The position numbers were made by a program, and so were the translations under genes. A model generated the notes under the pieces. The model did not search any database. It was not told where the DNA came from and saw only the letters and a program-made list of their open reading frames with translations. A stretch of 27,587 nucleotides of DNA from Streptomyces violaceoruber (GTDB lineage Bacteria > Actinomycetota > Actinomycetes > Streptomycetales > Streptomycetaceae), in NCBI GenBank assembly GCA_000720805.1, contig JODI01000096.1, forward strand, positions 1-27,587. The letters are read 5' to 3'. Position 1 is the stretch's first letter. The number at the start of each line of letters is the position of its first letter. Below, piece after piece: positions 9,281 through 18,330 of this stretch.

Positions 9281-9629
9281 GAGGGGTTCCCTTCGGGAGC
9301 GGGCGTGCGCGTACGTGTACCTGTGCGGATGTGCCCGGTCAGGGTACCGCCGGGGCGGGGGCCGCGGCGGAGTTGGGCCGGGCCGGGGCTCGAGGTCGGG
9401 TTCGCCCCCTTTTGCCGGGAGGGCTCCCTTGTCCACGCACGCCCGACAGAGGGGCACGCCTCTGGGCACTCGACCGGGAGGGCTCGGCTATGGGCACTGC
9501 TGTCAGCGAGCTCTCCGTACGGGCACTGTCGCCAGGGACTCTCCCTGACCCACGCCCCATGACCGGGCCGGCACCCACGCCGGGACCGACCTCCATACCC
9601 AGGCCGGCCCCCGGGCCCCGCGCGGGCCC
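9281..9629. other. Spacer between manB and the Trm112-like gene
   Basis: No gene is supported. It contains repeated GGGCACT elements (three, about 9465-9531; the last two continue into related sequence ending CTCTCC), and next to the manB stop a GGGCCC/GGGCCC hairpin, listed separately. A promoter for the downstream genes may lie here, but I see no convincing hexamer pair. Confidence 0.4.
9613..9629 (-). terminator. Hairpin immediately after manB
   Basis: GGGCCC (9613-9618) pairs with GGGCCC (9624-9629) around CGCGC, starting at the base directly after the manB stop codon (9630-9632). It is short but very GC-rich. It may partly end the manB message before the 350-base gap. Confidence 0.45.
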
Positions 9630-10994
9630 TCACCCCCGGATGATCCCCAGTACCTCGTCCCGCACCTTCGTCATCGTCGCCTCGTCCCTCGCCTCCGCGT
9701 TGAGCCGCAGCAGCGGTTCCGTGTTCGAGGGGCGGACGTTGAACCACCAGTCCGCCGAGGACACCGTCAGGCCGTCCAGTTCGTCCAGGGTGATGCCCTG
9801 CACGTTCTCGTACGCGGCGCGGATCGCCGCCAGGCGGGCCCGCTGGTCGGCCACCGTGGAGTTGATCTCGCCGGAGCCCACATAGCGGTCGTACTGCGCC
9901 ACCAGGGCCGAGAGGGTGCCGTCCTGGCCGCCCAGGGCCGCCAGGACGTGCAGGGCGGCCAGCATGCCCGTGTCGGCGTTCCAGAAGTCCTTGAAGTAGT
10001 AGTGGGCGGAGTGCTCGCCGCCGAAGATCGCGCCGGACCTCGCCATCTCGGCCTTGATGAAGGAGTGGCCCACGCGGGTGCGGACCGGGGTGCCGCCCTG
10101 CTCCTTGACGACCTCCGGCACGGACCAGGACGTGATCAGGTTGTGGATGACCGTTCCCTTGCCGCCGTTCCGGGCGAGTTCGCGGGAGGCGACCAGGGCG
10201 GTGATGGCGGACGGGGAGACCGGGTCGCCCTGTTCGTCGACGACGAAGCAGCGGTCGGCGTCGCCGTCGAAGGCGATGCCCAGATCGGCCGACTCCTCGC
10301 GGACGCGCTTCTGGAGGTCGACGATGTTCGCCGGGTCGAGGGGATTGGCCTCGTGGTTGGGGAACGTGCCGTCGAGTTCGAAGTACATCGGGACGACGTC
10401 CAGCGGCAGGCCCGCGAAGACCGTCGGGACGGTGTGACCGCCCATGCCGTTGCCCGCGTCGACGACGACCTTCAGGGGGCGGATGGAGGTGAGGTCGACG
10501 AGGGAGCGGAGGTGGGCCGCGTAGTCCTCCAACGTGTCCCGCCGTGTGATCGTTCCGGGAGTCGCGGCCGGCGCGGGGGCGCCCGACTCGCTCCATCCCT
10601 CGACCAGTTCGCGGACCTGGGCGAGGCCCGTGTCCTGGCCGACCGGGGCGGCGCCCGCGCGGCACATCTTGATGCCGTTGTACTGGGCGGGGTTGTGCGA
10701 GGCAGTGAACATCGCGCCCGGCAGGTTCAGCGCCCCGGAGGCGTAGTACAGCTGGTCGGTCGAGCACAGGCCGATCTCGGTGACGTCCGCTCCGCCGGCC
10801 GTCGCCCCGCGCGCGAAGGCTCGCGACAGACCTGGGGAGGACGGCCGCATGTCGTGCCCGGTCACGATCGCGCTCGCGCCGGTCACCTGGACGAACGCGA
10901 CCCCGAAGAGTTCGGCCAGCGGCTCGTCCCACTGATCCGGGACGACCCCGCGCACGTCGTACGCCTTCACGAGCTGTGAGAGATCAGCAGCCAC
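9630..10994 (-). CDS. manB: Phosphomannomutase/phosphoglucomutase
   Basis: A 454-residue enzyme of the alpha-D-phosphohexomutase family that moves phosphate between C6 and C1 of mannose (and often glucose), giving mannose-1-phosphate. All four domain signatures are visible: the active serine loop TASHNPAQYNGIK, the magnesium loop DGDADRCFVVDE, the sugar-specificity loop GGEHSAHYYF (Glu and Ser in the GEHS form used by PMM/PGM enzymes), and the phosphate-binding RPSNTEPLLRLNAEA. GTG 10994 is chosen over the ATG at 11030 because an AGAAGGG ribosome site ends 6 bases before it and the protein then begins AADLSQLVKAYDVRG, normal for the family. It heads the mannose block. Confidence 0.95.
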   Translation of the reverse strand: MAADLSQLVKAYDVRGVVPDQWDEPLAELFGVAFVQVTGASAIVTGHDMRPSSPGLSRAFARGATAGGADVTEIGLCSTDQLYYASGALNLPGAMFTASHNPAQYNGIKMCRAGAAPVGQDTGLAQVRELVEGWSESGAPAPAATPGTITRRDTLEDYAAHLRSLVDLTSIRPLKVVVDAGNGMGGHTVPTVFAGLPLDVVPMYFELDGTFPNHEANPLDPANIVDLQKRVREESADLGIAFDGDADRCFVVDEQGDPVSPSAITALVASRELARNGGKGTVIHNLITSWSVPEVVKEQGGTPVRTRVGHSFIKAEMARSGAIFGGEHSAHYYFKDFWNADTGMLAALHVLAALGGQDGTLSALVAQYDRYVGSGEINSTVADQRARLAAIRAAYENVQGITLDELDGLTVSSADWWFNVRPSNTEPLLRLNAEARDEATMTKVRDEVLGIIRG

Positions 10995-11588
10995 GGCCAG
11001 CCCTTCTGAAAGTCCTGTCGGTCGCCCCAAGCTACCCGTACCGAGTGACAGTGCGCCGTGCGGTAGCCGAGTGGACTCCGAGACGTAACCTCAGGTCAGA
11101 AGCGGAGGGGCGCCGTCAGGGCGACATCCGGTCCAGCGCGGGCGAGCTCTGCGGAGAGATCATCTCGCCGAGAAGGACCGAGTCGGAACCGGCTCAATTC
11201 CGGGGCGCCGACACCACGTTGATGGCCCCGGTCCGCGTCGGCACGGACAGCCGTACGGGCTCGGCGGGCGGTCTGCGGGCGGCCGGTACGGCGACCAGGG
11301 CGCCCGCGCCCGCCAAGGCGGCCCCGATGTCGGCCAGTTGCGCGGGACCCTGGTTGCAGGCGGCGAACCGGCGCACTTCACGACCAGGGCGCCGAAGCCG
11401 GCGAGGGCGGACAGGCCCGGCGAGCCGGCGAGGGTTCCAGTTCCTGGACGTACCCAGGCGCCCCACCGGGCCCCGTCGCGAGGAAAGCGATTTCCCACTT
11501 CCGCTTCCGGAATGGGCACGTCCGCGCCAACAACCCGTCAACGGGCGCGCGTCGAGCACTACCGGGCCAGGGAAGGTGCCGGCCCTGC
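10995..11588. other. 594-base gap between DUF3499 gene and manB
   Basis: No gene I can support. On the minus strand about 11240-11430 reads hydrophobic Ala/Gly/Leu-rich stretches (GFGALVVK, LADIGAALAGAGALVAVPAA) in two different frames with a conserved-looking cysteine between them. This could be the remains of a small membrane protein, or simply GC-rich noise. The promoter for manB should lie at the left end. Confidence 0.35.
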
Positions 11589-11963
11589 TCAGTTGTCGGG
11601 CGAGCGCAGCACGCGCAGGTGGCCGCGGCGCGCGACCTCCATGGGGTCCGCCCGGCGCCCACCGCCGCCGGCCTCGGCCGCACGCTCCTGAGGGCGGGCC
11701 GCCTCACGGACCGCGTTGGCAAGCGCTTCCAGATCGTCGCCACTGGGGCGGGCCGGGGCCGAACCGTCGAGGAGACGGACGACCTCCCAGCCGCGCGGTG
11801 CGGTGAGGCGCTCGGAGTGCTCGGCACACAGGTCGTAGCAGTGGGGTTCGGCGTAGGTGGCGAGCGGGCCGAGGACTGCGGTCGAGTCGGCGTAGACGTA
11901 CGTCAGCGTCGCGACGGCGGGACGGCCGCAAGCGGTTCGCGAACAGCGACGTACAGGGCTCAC
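11589..11963 (-). CDS. DUF3499 family protein, Cys-rich
   Basis: A small protein (124 residues from GTG 11963) matching the actinobacterial DUF3499 family: it begins SPVRRCSRTACGRPAVATLTYVYAD and continues EPHCYDLCAEHSERLTAPRGWEVVRL. The paired cysteines (C7, C12 and the C-x3-C-x2-H group) suggest a zinc-binding fold; function is unknown. The C-terminal third is a charged, low-complexity tail. The start is uncertain: no clear ribosome site precedes 11963, and an in-frame ATG at 12053 would add a conserved-looking SRRGPLKSAVPSNVV stretch. It is divergent from the zincin-like gene and lies upstream of manB, the same order as in mycobacteria. Confidence 0.85.
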   Translation of the reverse strand: MSPVRRCSRTACGRPAVATLTYVYADSTAVLGPLATYAEPHCYDLCAEHSERLTAPRGWEVVRLLDGSAPARPSGDDLEALANAVREAARPQERAAEAGGGGRRADPMEVARRGHLRVLRSPDN

Positions 11964-12292
11964 GACGTTGGACGGTACCGCACTCTTGAGCGGGCCGCGA
12001 CGACTCTCCCCCAGCTCACTCCCCCGTGTCGTGGTGTGAAACGCCCCACACATCTCTTCGGTCCCACCGCGCTGACCTGCATCGACAGCCTTTGCCGAGG
12101 GGTCGGACGATCCCGCACCCGATCACCACTCGGCACAAATCCTGCCAATTGCCTTGATATCGAGGGTGCCGGAGAGATATGGAATCGAGCCCAACCTTGG
12201 CTGGAATGGTCAACTGCGGGCATGCCACAGGGGACGGGCGTCTGCCGTCCGCCGGGCCGCGTGGAGGCCGGGCACCCGGGCCCGGCGGGGAC

Positions 12293-12298
12293 TACGCT
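12293..12298 (+). promoter_or_regulatory. -10 box for leaderless transcript of the zincin-like gene
   Basis: TACGCT fits the TAnnnT pattern and ends 6 bases before the GTG at 12305. With no ribosome site upstream, this spacing is the usual one for leaderless mRNAs in actinobacteria. A matching -35 is not obvious. Confidence 0.45.
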
Positions 12299-12307
12299 TC
12301 AGCAGTG

Positions 12308-12757
12308 ATGGACAACCCCGTAACGCCCCGTGCCGCCGGCCCCGGGCCCCGCCGTCGTGATCGCCACGGACGGGGCATGCGCGGCCCGATCGCGCCACCG
12401 CAGGTGCCGCTTGCCGCGAGCCGTGCGGAGGCGTTCGCGGATCTGGTGCAGGACTCCGTGGAACGGCTGGAACGGCGCTGGCCGCAGCTCGCCGACATCG
12501 ACTTCCTGGTGCTGGAAGTGCCCCACCTCGACGGACCGGGGCAGAGCTGGAACGACGAGGCGGTGCCCCTGGGCGGCACGATGGCCGCCCGGGAGGGGCG
12601 GCGGGCCCGGGTGGTCGTCTATCGGCGGCCGGTGGAGATCCGCACCAAGGGGCGCGACGAGCGGGCCGCGCTGGTCCACGAGATCGTCGTCGAGCAGGTC
12701 GCCGAACTGCTGGGGCTGACTCCCGAGACGGTGGACCCCCGGTACGGGGAGGACTGA
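12308..12757 (+). CDS. Zincin-like metallopeptidase family protein with altered HEXXH motif
   Basis: A 149-residue protein of the short actinobacterial zincin-like family (DUF/PF06262 type). The fold signature is present: an amphipathic N-terminal helix (EAFADLVQDSVERLERRWPQ), a strand (DIDFLVLEVPHL), a strand with VVVYRRPVEIR, and the helix ALVHEIVVEQVAELLGL. In that helix the usual HEXXH reads H-E-I-V-V, so the second zinc-binding His is missing and catalysis is doubtful. A GTG at 12305, directly before ATG 12308, lies 6 bases after a TACGCT box (12293-12298), consistent with a leaderless transcript starting at the GTG; no ribosome site is visible. It is divergent from DUF3499. Confidence 0.85.
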   Translation: MDNPVTPRAAGPGPRRRDRHGRGMRGPIAPPQVPLAASRAEAFADLVQDSVERLERRWPQLADIDFLVLEVPHLDGPGQSWNDEAVPLGGTMAAREGRRARVVVYRRPVEIRTKGRDERAALVHEIVVEQVAELLGLTPETVDPRYGED

Positions 12758-12863
12758 ACCGCACGCCCAGGGAGGGGCGGCCCGCGGGCTGCTTGCCCCG
12801 GATCGGCTCCCTTGTCCGGGCCCGGTCCGCTCGCCCGGGGCCGGTCCCTTTGTCCAGGCCGGT

Positions 12864-14372
12864 CTACTTCTGCAGCACCGACAGGTCCTCGTCCGCCTCC
12901 GGTACCGCCACCGTGCCCCGGTCGTCCGGGAGCGTCTGGATCGTGAAGCCCGGAACGCCCTCCTCCGTGGCGGCGAGGGTGCGGGCCGCGTAGACCGGGC
13001 CCCCGGAGACGGTCTCGACCGTCAGGGCGTACGTGCCCTTCAGGCCGCTCGGAACCGGGGCCTGGACGTTCTGCGTGGTGCCCGCCTTGATCGTGAACGT
13101 CTTCGACTGGGCCGTACCGCCGTCACTGCCCGCCGAGGCGGTGACCTTGACCTTCGCGGTGCCGGTGGGGGCGGTCACGGAGAGTGTGGTGCCCTTGGAG
13201 CTGTTGTCGGCGGACGTCGCGCGCGTGCCGACCGGGGCGGTGGCGGGGATGAACGCCGTCTCCTGCTTGGCTCCCCGGCCGCGTACGACCCGCAGGGCCG
13301 CCACCACCGGAACGGCCTGGTCGGTGGGGGTCAGGATCAGGGACCCGGCCTCGCCGCGGGTGACGTCACCGAGGTCGACGGCGGTCGTCATGCCCGCCTT
13401 GACGTGCAGCGTCTCGTTCCCGGCCGGGGTGATCGACCCGGACGGGGAGGCGAGGCGCACCTTCAGGTCGGCGTCGGAGTCGCCGGGGGTGAAGGCGACC
13501 AGGCGTACGGCCGTGGCGTCCTTCGGGATGCCGGGCAGGACGAGGCGGTCGGCCGGCTCCGTGGACGCGGCCAGCCAGTCGCCGCCGAGCCGGTCGTCCA
13601 GGGCCTGGACGGCCGCGCCCACGCGTCCGCTGCGGACGTTCACATGGACGGTGAGATTCTCCTGCTTCTCGGCCGTGAGCGTGGACAGCAGGACCGGTTC
13701 GCTGGAGTGCGGCTGGATCGTGATGCCCTCCCCCACCGTGGTCTGCAGGGCCCCGTCCTTGCCGTAGAGCTCGATGTCGACGACGGCGGCGGAGTCGTCG
13801 GGGTTGATCAGGTGCACGTAGTCGGTGCGGTCGGCGGCCGTGCTGGCGCCGGGGAACCAGAACTCCGTGTCCGGGGCGGTGCAGTTGACGCCCTGCAGGC
13901 CGCGGCCCGTGCCGGCGGCCACCTCGGTGGTCTCCTGGAGGGTCCAGCCGGGTGCGAACTTGCCCTCCGCGGTGCCGAGAAGCGCCGGGGTGCCGGAGCC
14001 CGACGTGTCCCCGGTGACCGGAGCACCGGGTTCCTTCGGCGTCAGGACCGGCTTGCCGGCCTTCTTCTTGCCGCCGGCCTTGCCGCCCGTGCCGTTCCCC
14101 GACTGCACGGCGGCGGGCTGGAGTTCGGCCTTTCCGTCGCTCCCGGTGCCCTTGATGACGGGGGTGAAGGACGTGTAGGACGTCTCCGCGAGGTCGGAGA
14201 GGCTGGGCGCCGGACACAGCAGGCTGGTGCGCTCCACGGGCAGTTCGGCGGCCGCCTTCGCGGTGTGGGCACCGGCGGTGGCGGCGGTGTCCGGGGTGTC
14301 GAGCACGGCGAACCCGGTGACGGCGGCGAGCGCTGCGATGCCGGCGATCAGGGACAGGGTGGTGCGGTTCAC
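12864..14372 (-). CDS. DUF5719 family secreted or membrane-anchored protein
   Basis: A 502-residue extracytoplasmic protein. Residues 1-25 form a signal peptide or anchor (TTLSLIAGIAALAAVTGFAVL). A low-complexity linker with lysine/glycine runs (about residues 90-125) separates it from a region of repeated beta-sandwich-like strands with phrases such as TDYVHLINPDDSAAVVDIELYGKDG and TVHVNVRSGRVGAAVQAL. It matches the Streptomyces DUF5719 family by length, position and sequence style; no catalytic motif is visible. GTG 14372 overlaps the stop of the upstream glycosyltransferase by four bases (GTGA), so the two are translationally coupled. I infer that it works with that enzyme at the cell surface. 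Confidence 0.88.
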   Translation of the reverse strand: MNRTTLSLIAGIAALAAVTGFAVLDTPDTAATAGAHTAKAAAELPVERTSLLCPAPSLSDLAETSYTSFTPVIKGTGSDGKAELQPAAVQSGNGTGGKAGGKKKAGKPVLTPKEPGAPVTGDTSGSGTPALLGTAEGKFAPGWTLQETTEVAAGTGRGLQGVNCTAPDTEFWFPGASTAADRTDYVHLINPDDSAAVVDIELYGKDGALQTTVGEGITIQPHSSEPVLLSTLTAEKQENLTVHVNVRSGRVGAAVQALDDRLGGDWLAASTEPADRLVLPGIPKDATAVRLVAFTPGDSDADLKVRLASPSGSITPAGNETLHVKAGMTTAVDLGDVTRGEAGSLILTPTDQAVPVVAALRVVRGRGAKQETAFIPATAPVGTRATSADNSSKGTTLSVTAPTGTAKVKVTASAGSDGGTAQSKTFTIKAGTTQNVQAPVPSGLKGTYALTVETVSGGPVYAARTLAATEEGVPGFTIQTLPDDRGTVAVPEADEDLSVLQK

Positions 14373-17300
14373 TGCTGACTCCCGTCGGGGCGCTGCTCGT
14401 TGCCGGTGCCGTTCGGGTGCGGCTGCTGCGCCTGGTCGTACGTCGCGTCGTACCCCTGCTCATAACCCTGCTGCGGGTACTGCCCGCCGTAGCTCTCGTC
14501 GTACGGCGCCTGCTGCGGCCCGCCGTAGGCGTACGGGTCGTACTGGCCGCCCTGGTACGGGTCCGCCTGGTAGGGCTGCTGGTCGTAGCCGCCCGCCGGG
14601 TACTGCTGCGGAGCGCCCTGGTACTGCTCGTTTCCGTAGCCGCCGTACTCCGTGCCCGCGTAGTCCGGGGTGTCCCATTCTCCGTAGGACTGCTGCTGCG
14701 GGACGGGAGCGGGGGCGGGGGCCTCCTCCGGAGGAGGAGGCGGCGGGAACTCGTCGCTCGGGCCGCCCTCTTCGGCCTCGGCCTGGGCGCGCAGCCGGCG
14801 GGCGCGGCGGCCCTCGCCGGCCACCGGCTCCGCGGAGAAGACGGGCTCCTCGGGGAGGTCGTCGTCGACGTCCCGGCGACGGCCCGGCAGGGCCAGCACG
14901 ACGAGGACGACGGCGAGCGCGCCCTGGACCCACAGCCAGAGGGTGTGGGTGAAGGGATCGTCGTAGGTGACGTCCAGCTTGCCGCCGGACGCGGGCAGTT
15001 CGAAGCCCTGGGCCCAGCCGTCGACCGTGGTGCGGGTGAGCGGCTTGCCGTCGAGGGTGGCCGTCCAGCCCTCGGCTGCGGTGTCGGCGAGGCGCAGGAC
15101 GCGGCCGTCGGCGCCGGACGGGACCGTGGTGTGGATGTCGACGGGGCCTGCGGGGACCGACTGCGGGGCCCCGGACCCGGTGACGATGGTGGCGCGCGCG
15201 ACCTCCTGGTCGACCCGCCACAGCCCGCTGCCGTCCTGCTGGCTGAGCCGGGTCAGACCGGGCGTGGCGTCCAGGACGCGGGTGACCTCGCGGGGCGTGC
15301 CCCGGTGGACGAGGACGTAGCGCACCGCGAACTTGCCGAGCTGGTCGCTCTGGTCGGCGCCGGAACCGGCGACGAGGTTGGCGACGACCTTGCCGAGGCT
15401 GCTGTTCCCGCCGTCGGCCGCGGCGAGTTCGGCGTCGCCGAGGCGGGCGCCGGAGCCGCGGACCAGCATGTAGCCGACGTGGGCGGCGGAGTCGCTGTCG
15501 AGGACGAGGGTGCGGGCCTGGTCGCTGCCGCCGCTCTCCTCGGCGACGAACGCGGGCACCTGCACGGGGTCGCGCCGCTCCAGCGGGCCGTCGGCCCCGC
15601 CGATCACCCAGCCGGCGGCGACGAGCAGCGGACCCGCGGCCGAGGCGAAGGCGATCAGCGCGGCGACCGGCTGGCGCCATCCGAAGCTCTGTTCGGCCAC
15701 CCGCGCGCGTGCCCCGTCGGCGCCGAGGACGGCGGCGGCCAGGAGCGCGAGGCCGTAGACGAGGGTCGCGGGACCGGCCCAGGCGGAGGCGTTGGAGAGG
15801 ACGGCGAAGATCAGGCCGACGAGGGCGGCGGCCCAGGTCGCCCGGATGCCGAACTGCCGGTCGGTGCGCAGCAGTGCGGCGAGCGCGGCCAGGACGACGC
15901 CGATGAGCATCAGTCCGCTGACGGTGCCGGGGCCGCCGGGGCTGACGCCGAGCAGGTCCAGGGCGGAGGCCGCCGAGGAGCCGTACTCCAGGCCGGCCTC
16001 CTGGAAGAAGCCGAACGGGAGCAGGGTCAGCGACCAGGGCGCGAGGATCAGCAGGGGGGTGCCGAGCTGGGCCAGGAAGCGCAGGCCGTAGGGGGTGATC
16101 TCGGCGCGGCGCACGGCCAGCAGGCCGATGCCGAGGACCAGCGCGATGGGCCAGATGATCGGCGTGAACGCGGTGGTGACGGTCAGGAGCAGGGCGTACG
16201 CCCAGGTGACGCGCCAACTGCCGCGCGCGCCGGAGCTGTTCCCGAGGCCGGCTGCGGCGACGCCCGCGCGCGCGATGAGCGGCAGCAGGACGGCCAGGAC
16301 GGCGGTGCCGAGGCGGCCGCCGGCGAGGGCGCCGGTGGCGGCGGGCAGGAAGGCGTAGACGACGGCGGCCCACGCGCGCAGGAGACGCGACTCCACCAGC
16401 GGGCGGGAGACGAAGTAGGCGGTGAAGCCGGCGAGTGGGACCGAGAAGACCAGCAGGACCGTGACCGCGAGGCCGGTCGAGCCGAACAGCACGGAGGCGA
16501 GCATCGCGACCAGCGCGAGGTACGGCGGGGCGGACGGGGTGCCGCCGGCGCCCACCGTGTGCCAGGCGTCCAGATAGCGCGACCACAGGTCACTGGCGTC
16601 GGCCGGGGCGGGCAGCAGGGCGCCGCCCGCGAGCGCGCCGGAGTCGAGGAGGGCGCGGCAGGCGGCCAGGGACACCAGCAGCAGCACCAGGAAGAGCACC
16701 GGGCCGGGTTTGCGGGCGATGCGCTTGACCCGGGCGAACTGTTCGATTTCCAGGAAGTCGGCGTCGTCGCCGCCGGGCCCGGACTCGATTCCGCCGCCGT
16801 GCCGTCCCGCGCCGGAGGTCGCCTCCGGGTCGGAGCTGCCGAAGAGGTCGCCGACGGCCTGCTCCACCGTGGCCCGGATCGTCGCGCCCGGCGGCGGGAA
16901 CAGCGGCCGCAGTTCCTCCTTGTCGACGGTCGCACCACCGCGTCTGCGGCGCCCGGTGAGGATCCGCTCGGGCCGCAGCAGGGTCCCCAGCAGACCGCGG
17001 ATCTCGTCGACGGCCTGTCCGGGGACCTTGCCGACGAGGTAGGCGACGGTCCGCAGCAGGGTGCCGACGACGACGCGCAGCAGCACCCAGGGCAGCAGGG
17101 CGGTACGCGTGTTGACGAGCAGGGTGTAGACCGCGCCGGCCTTGTCGACCTTGTGCGGGGAGGCGGTGGTGCGGCCCGCGCAGTCGACGGCGCGACGCTC
17201 GCGCGAGGCGGCCTCGGCGTGGCGTACGACGGCTTCCGGGGCGATCAGGACGCGGTAGCCGGCCGCGTGGGCGCGCCAGCACAGGTCGACGTCGTCCCGC

Positions 17301-18073
17301 ATCAGGGGCAGCCGGCGGTCGAAGCCGCCGAGCTGCTCGAAGACGTCGCGGCGGATCAGCATGCCGGCGGTGGAGACGGACAGCACCGGCCGGACGTGGT
17401 CGTGCTGGCCCTGGTCCTGTTCACGGCGGTCGAGGCCGGTCCAGCGGCGGCCGGAGTGGGCGATGGTGACGCCGACCTCCAGCAGTTGCCGGCGGTCGTA
17501 CCAGCCGCGGAGCTTGGGGCCGACGACGGCGACGTCGTCCCGGCCCAGTCCGTACTCGGTGTCCACGACCCGCAGCAGCTGGGCCAGGGCGTCCGGTTCG
17601 GGGGCGCAGTCGTCGTGCAGCAGCCACAGCCACTGGACCGGCTCCCCGTGCGGGAGTTCCGGCAGGTCGTAGGCGTCGTCGCGCCAGCTGCGGGTGACCG
17701 GGTCCCACCCGCTCGGCCGCTTCAGGTACGGCAGCTCGTCGGGCGTGAGGACGGGGGCGGTGCGGCCCGCCTCCTCCACGGCCTGGCCGAAGCCGGTGCG
17801 CCGGGCGAGGTGCAGCACGTGGTCGGCGCCGAGGGCGTCGGTGACCAGTCGGGCGGAGTCGTCCGCGCTGCCGGTGTCGGCGCCCACGGCGAACTGCACG
17901 GGGCGCTCCTGGCCGAGCAGCCCGGCGATCGCGTCGGGCAGCCAGCGGGCGCCGTCGTGGGAGACGAGGACCGCGGTCACCACATGACGTGGGAACTCGG
18001 GCGGGTGGGCCGGGTCAAACACTGCTGTGGCAGCGCTGTCTTGCTGGGCTGCCGTGTGGCTGTGCACGGACAT
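14369..18073 (-). CDS. Large membrane glycosyltransferase, GT2 family
   Basis: A 1234-residue protein. The first ~310 residues are a GT-A family 2 domain: HVVTAVLVSHDGARWLPDAI, the nucleotide-sugar aspartates in WLLHDDCAPEPDALAQLL, and the acceptor-site MRDDVDLCWRAHAAGYRV. A hydrophobic pair follows (LLPWVLLRVVVGTLLRTVAYLVG), then a ~100-residue soluble loop, a long multi-helix membrane region (roughly residues 450-830), an extracytoplasmic beta-rich domain, a last helix (LWLWVQGALAVVLVVLALPG), and a ~150-residue cytoplasmic tail rich in Gln, Tyr, Pro and Gly. ATG 18073 gives the conserved MSVHSHTAA start; an in-frame GTG at 18112 is the alternative, and neither has a strong ribosome site. 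It probably builds a surface glycan; the sugar is unknown. Confidence 0.92.
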   Translation of the reverse strand: MSVHSHTAAQQDSAATAVFDPAHPPEFPRHVVTAVLVSHDGARWLPDAIAGLLGQERPVQFAVGADTGSADDSARLVTDALGADHVLHLARRTGFGQAVEEAGRTAPVLTPDELPYLKRPSGWDPVTRSWRDDAYDLPELPHGEPVQWLWLLHDDCAPEPDALAQLLRVVDTEYGLGRDDVAVVGPKLRGWYDRRQLLEVGVTIAHSGRRWTGLDRREQDQGQHDHVRPVLSVSTAGMLIRRDVFEQLGGFDRRLPLMRDDVDLCWRAHAAGYRVLIAPEAVVRHAEAASRERRAVDCAGRTTASPHKVDKAGAVYTLLVNTRTALLPWVLLRVVVGTLLRTVAYLVGKVPGQAVDEIRGLLGTLLRPERILTGRRRRGGATVDKEELRPLFPPPGATIRATVEQAVGDLFGSSDPEATSGAGRHGGGIESGPGGDDADFLEIEQFARVKRIARKPGPVLFLVLLLVSLAACRALLDSGALAGGALLPAPADASDLWSRYLDAWHTVGAGGTPSAPPYLALVAMLASVLFGSTGLAVTVLLVFSVPLAGFTAYFVSRPLVESRLLRAWAAVVYAFLPAATGALAGGRLGTAVLAVLLPLIARAGVAAAGLGNSSGARGSWRVTWAYALLLTVTTAFTPIIWPIALVLGIGLLAVRRAEITPYGLRFLAQLGTPLLILAPWSLTLLPFGFFQEAGLEYGSSAASALDLLGVSPGGPGTVSGLMLIGVVLAALAALLRTDRQFGIRATWAAALVGLIFAVLSNASAWAGPATLVYGLALLAAAVLGADGARARVAEQSFGWRQPVAALIAFASAAGPLLVAAGWVIGGADGPLERRDPVQVPAFVAEESGGSDQARTLVLDSDSAAHVGYMLVRGSGARLGDAELAAADGGNSSLGKVVANLVAGSGADQSDQLGKFAVRYVLVHRGTPREVTRVLDATPGLTRLSQQDGSGLWRVDQEVARATIVTGSGAPQSVPAGPVDIHTTVPSGADGRVLRLADTAAEGWTATLDGKPLTRTTVDGWAQGFELPASGGKLDVTYDDPFTHTLWLWVQGALAVVLVVLALPGRRRDVDDDLPEEPVFSAEPVAGEGRRARRLRAQAEAEEGGPSDEFPPPPPPEEAPAPAPVPQQQSYGEWDTPDYAGTEYGGYGNEQYQGAPQQYPAGGYDQQPYQADPYQGGQYDPYAYGGPQQAPYDESYGGQYPQQGYEQGYDATYDQAQQPHPNGTGNEQRPDGSQQ

Positions 18074-18254
18074 CGAGGTACGGGCCCCGGTTCGGTGGAC
18101 TGCGGTGGACACCTGTGCCCCGAGGGGCCGAGGCGTCTCGGACGAGCGCCCACACTATCGGCTGGGCATAACGGCAGCCCGCCGCCTGTGGACAACCCAC
18201 CTGCGACGGGCGCTTCGCGACGCATGTCTGGGCGCGCGCATGGACGCGCCTGTG

Positions 18255-18278
18255 TGCCTATGTGCCTATGTACCTATG
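18255..18278. repeat. Three tandem 8-bp repeats
   Basis: TGCCTATG, TGCCTATG and TACCTATG stand head to tail at 18255-18278, in the spacer between whiB and the large glycosyltransferase gene. No function is evident. Confidence 0.75.
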
Positions 18279-18297
18279 GACGTACGGGCTTGCGGAA

Positions 18298-18310
18298 GGG
18301 GCCGCGCCCC
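18298..18310 (-). terminator. Hairpin after whiB
   Basis: GGGGC (18298-18302) pairs with GCCCC (18306-18310) around CGC, about 20 bases beyond the whiB stop. It is short but all G/C, and is a likely terminator for whiB. Confidence 0.5.
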
Positions 18311-18330
18311 CAGGGTCGGTGCCCTTAGGT

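Noticed and set aside
14417..18328. A 1303-codon open frame on the plus strand
   Set aside because: It is antisense to the glycosyltransferase, is rich in Arg, Gly and Ala with no domain, and is the usual shadow of a GC-rich gene on the other strand.
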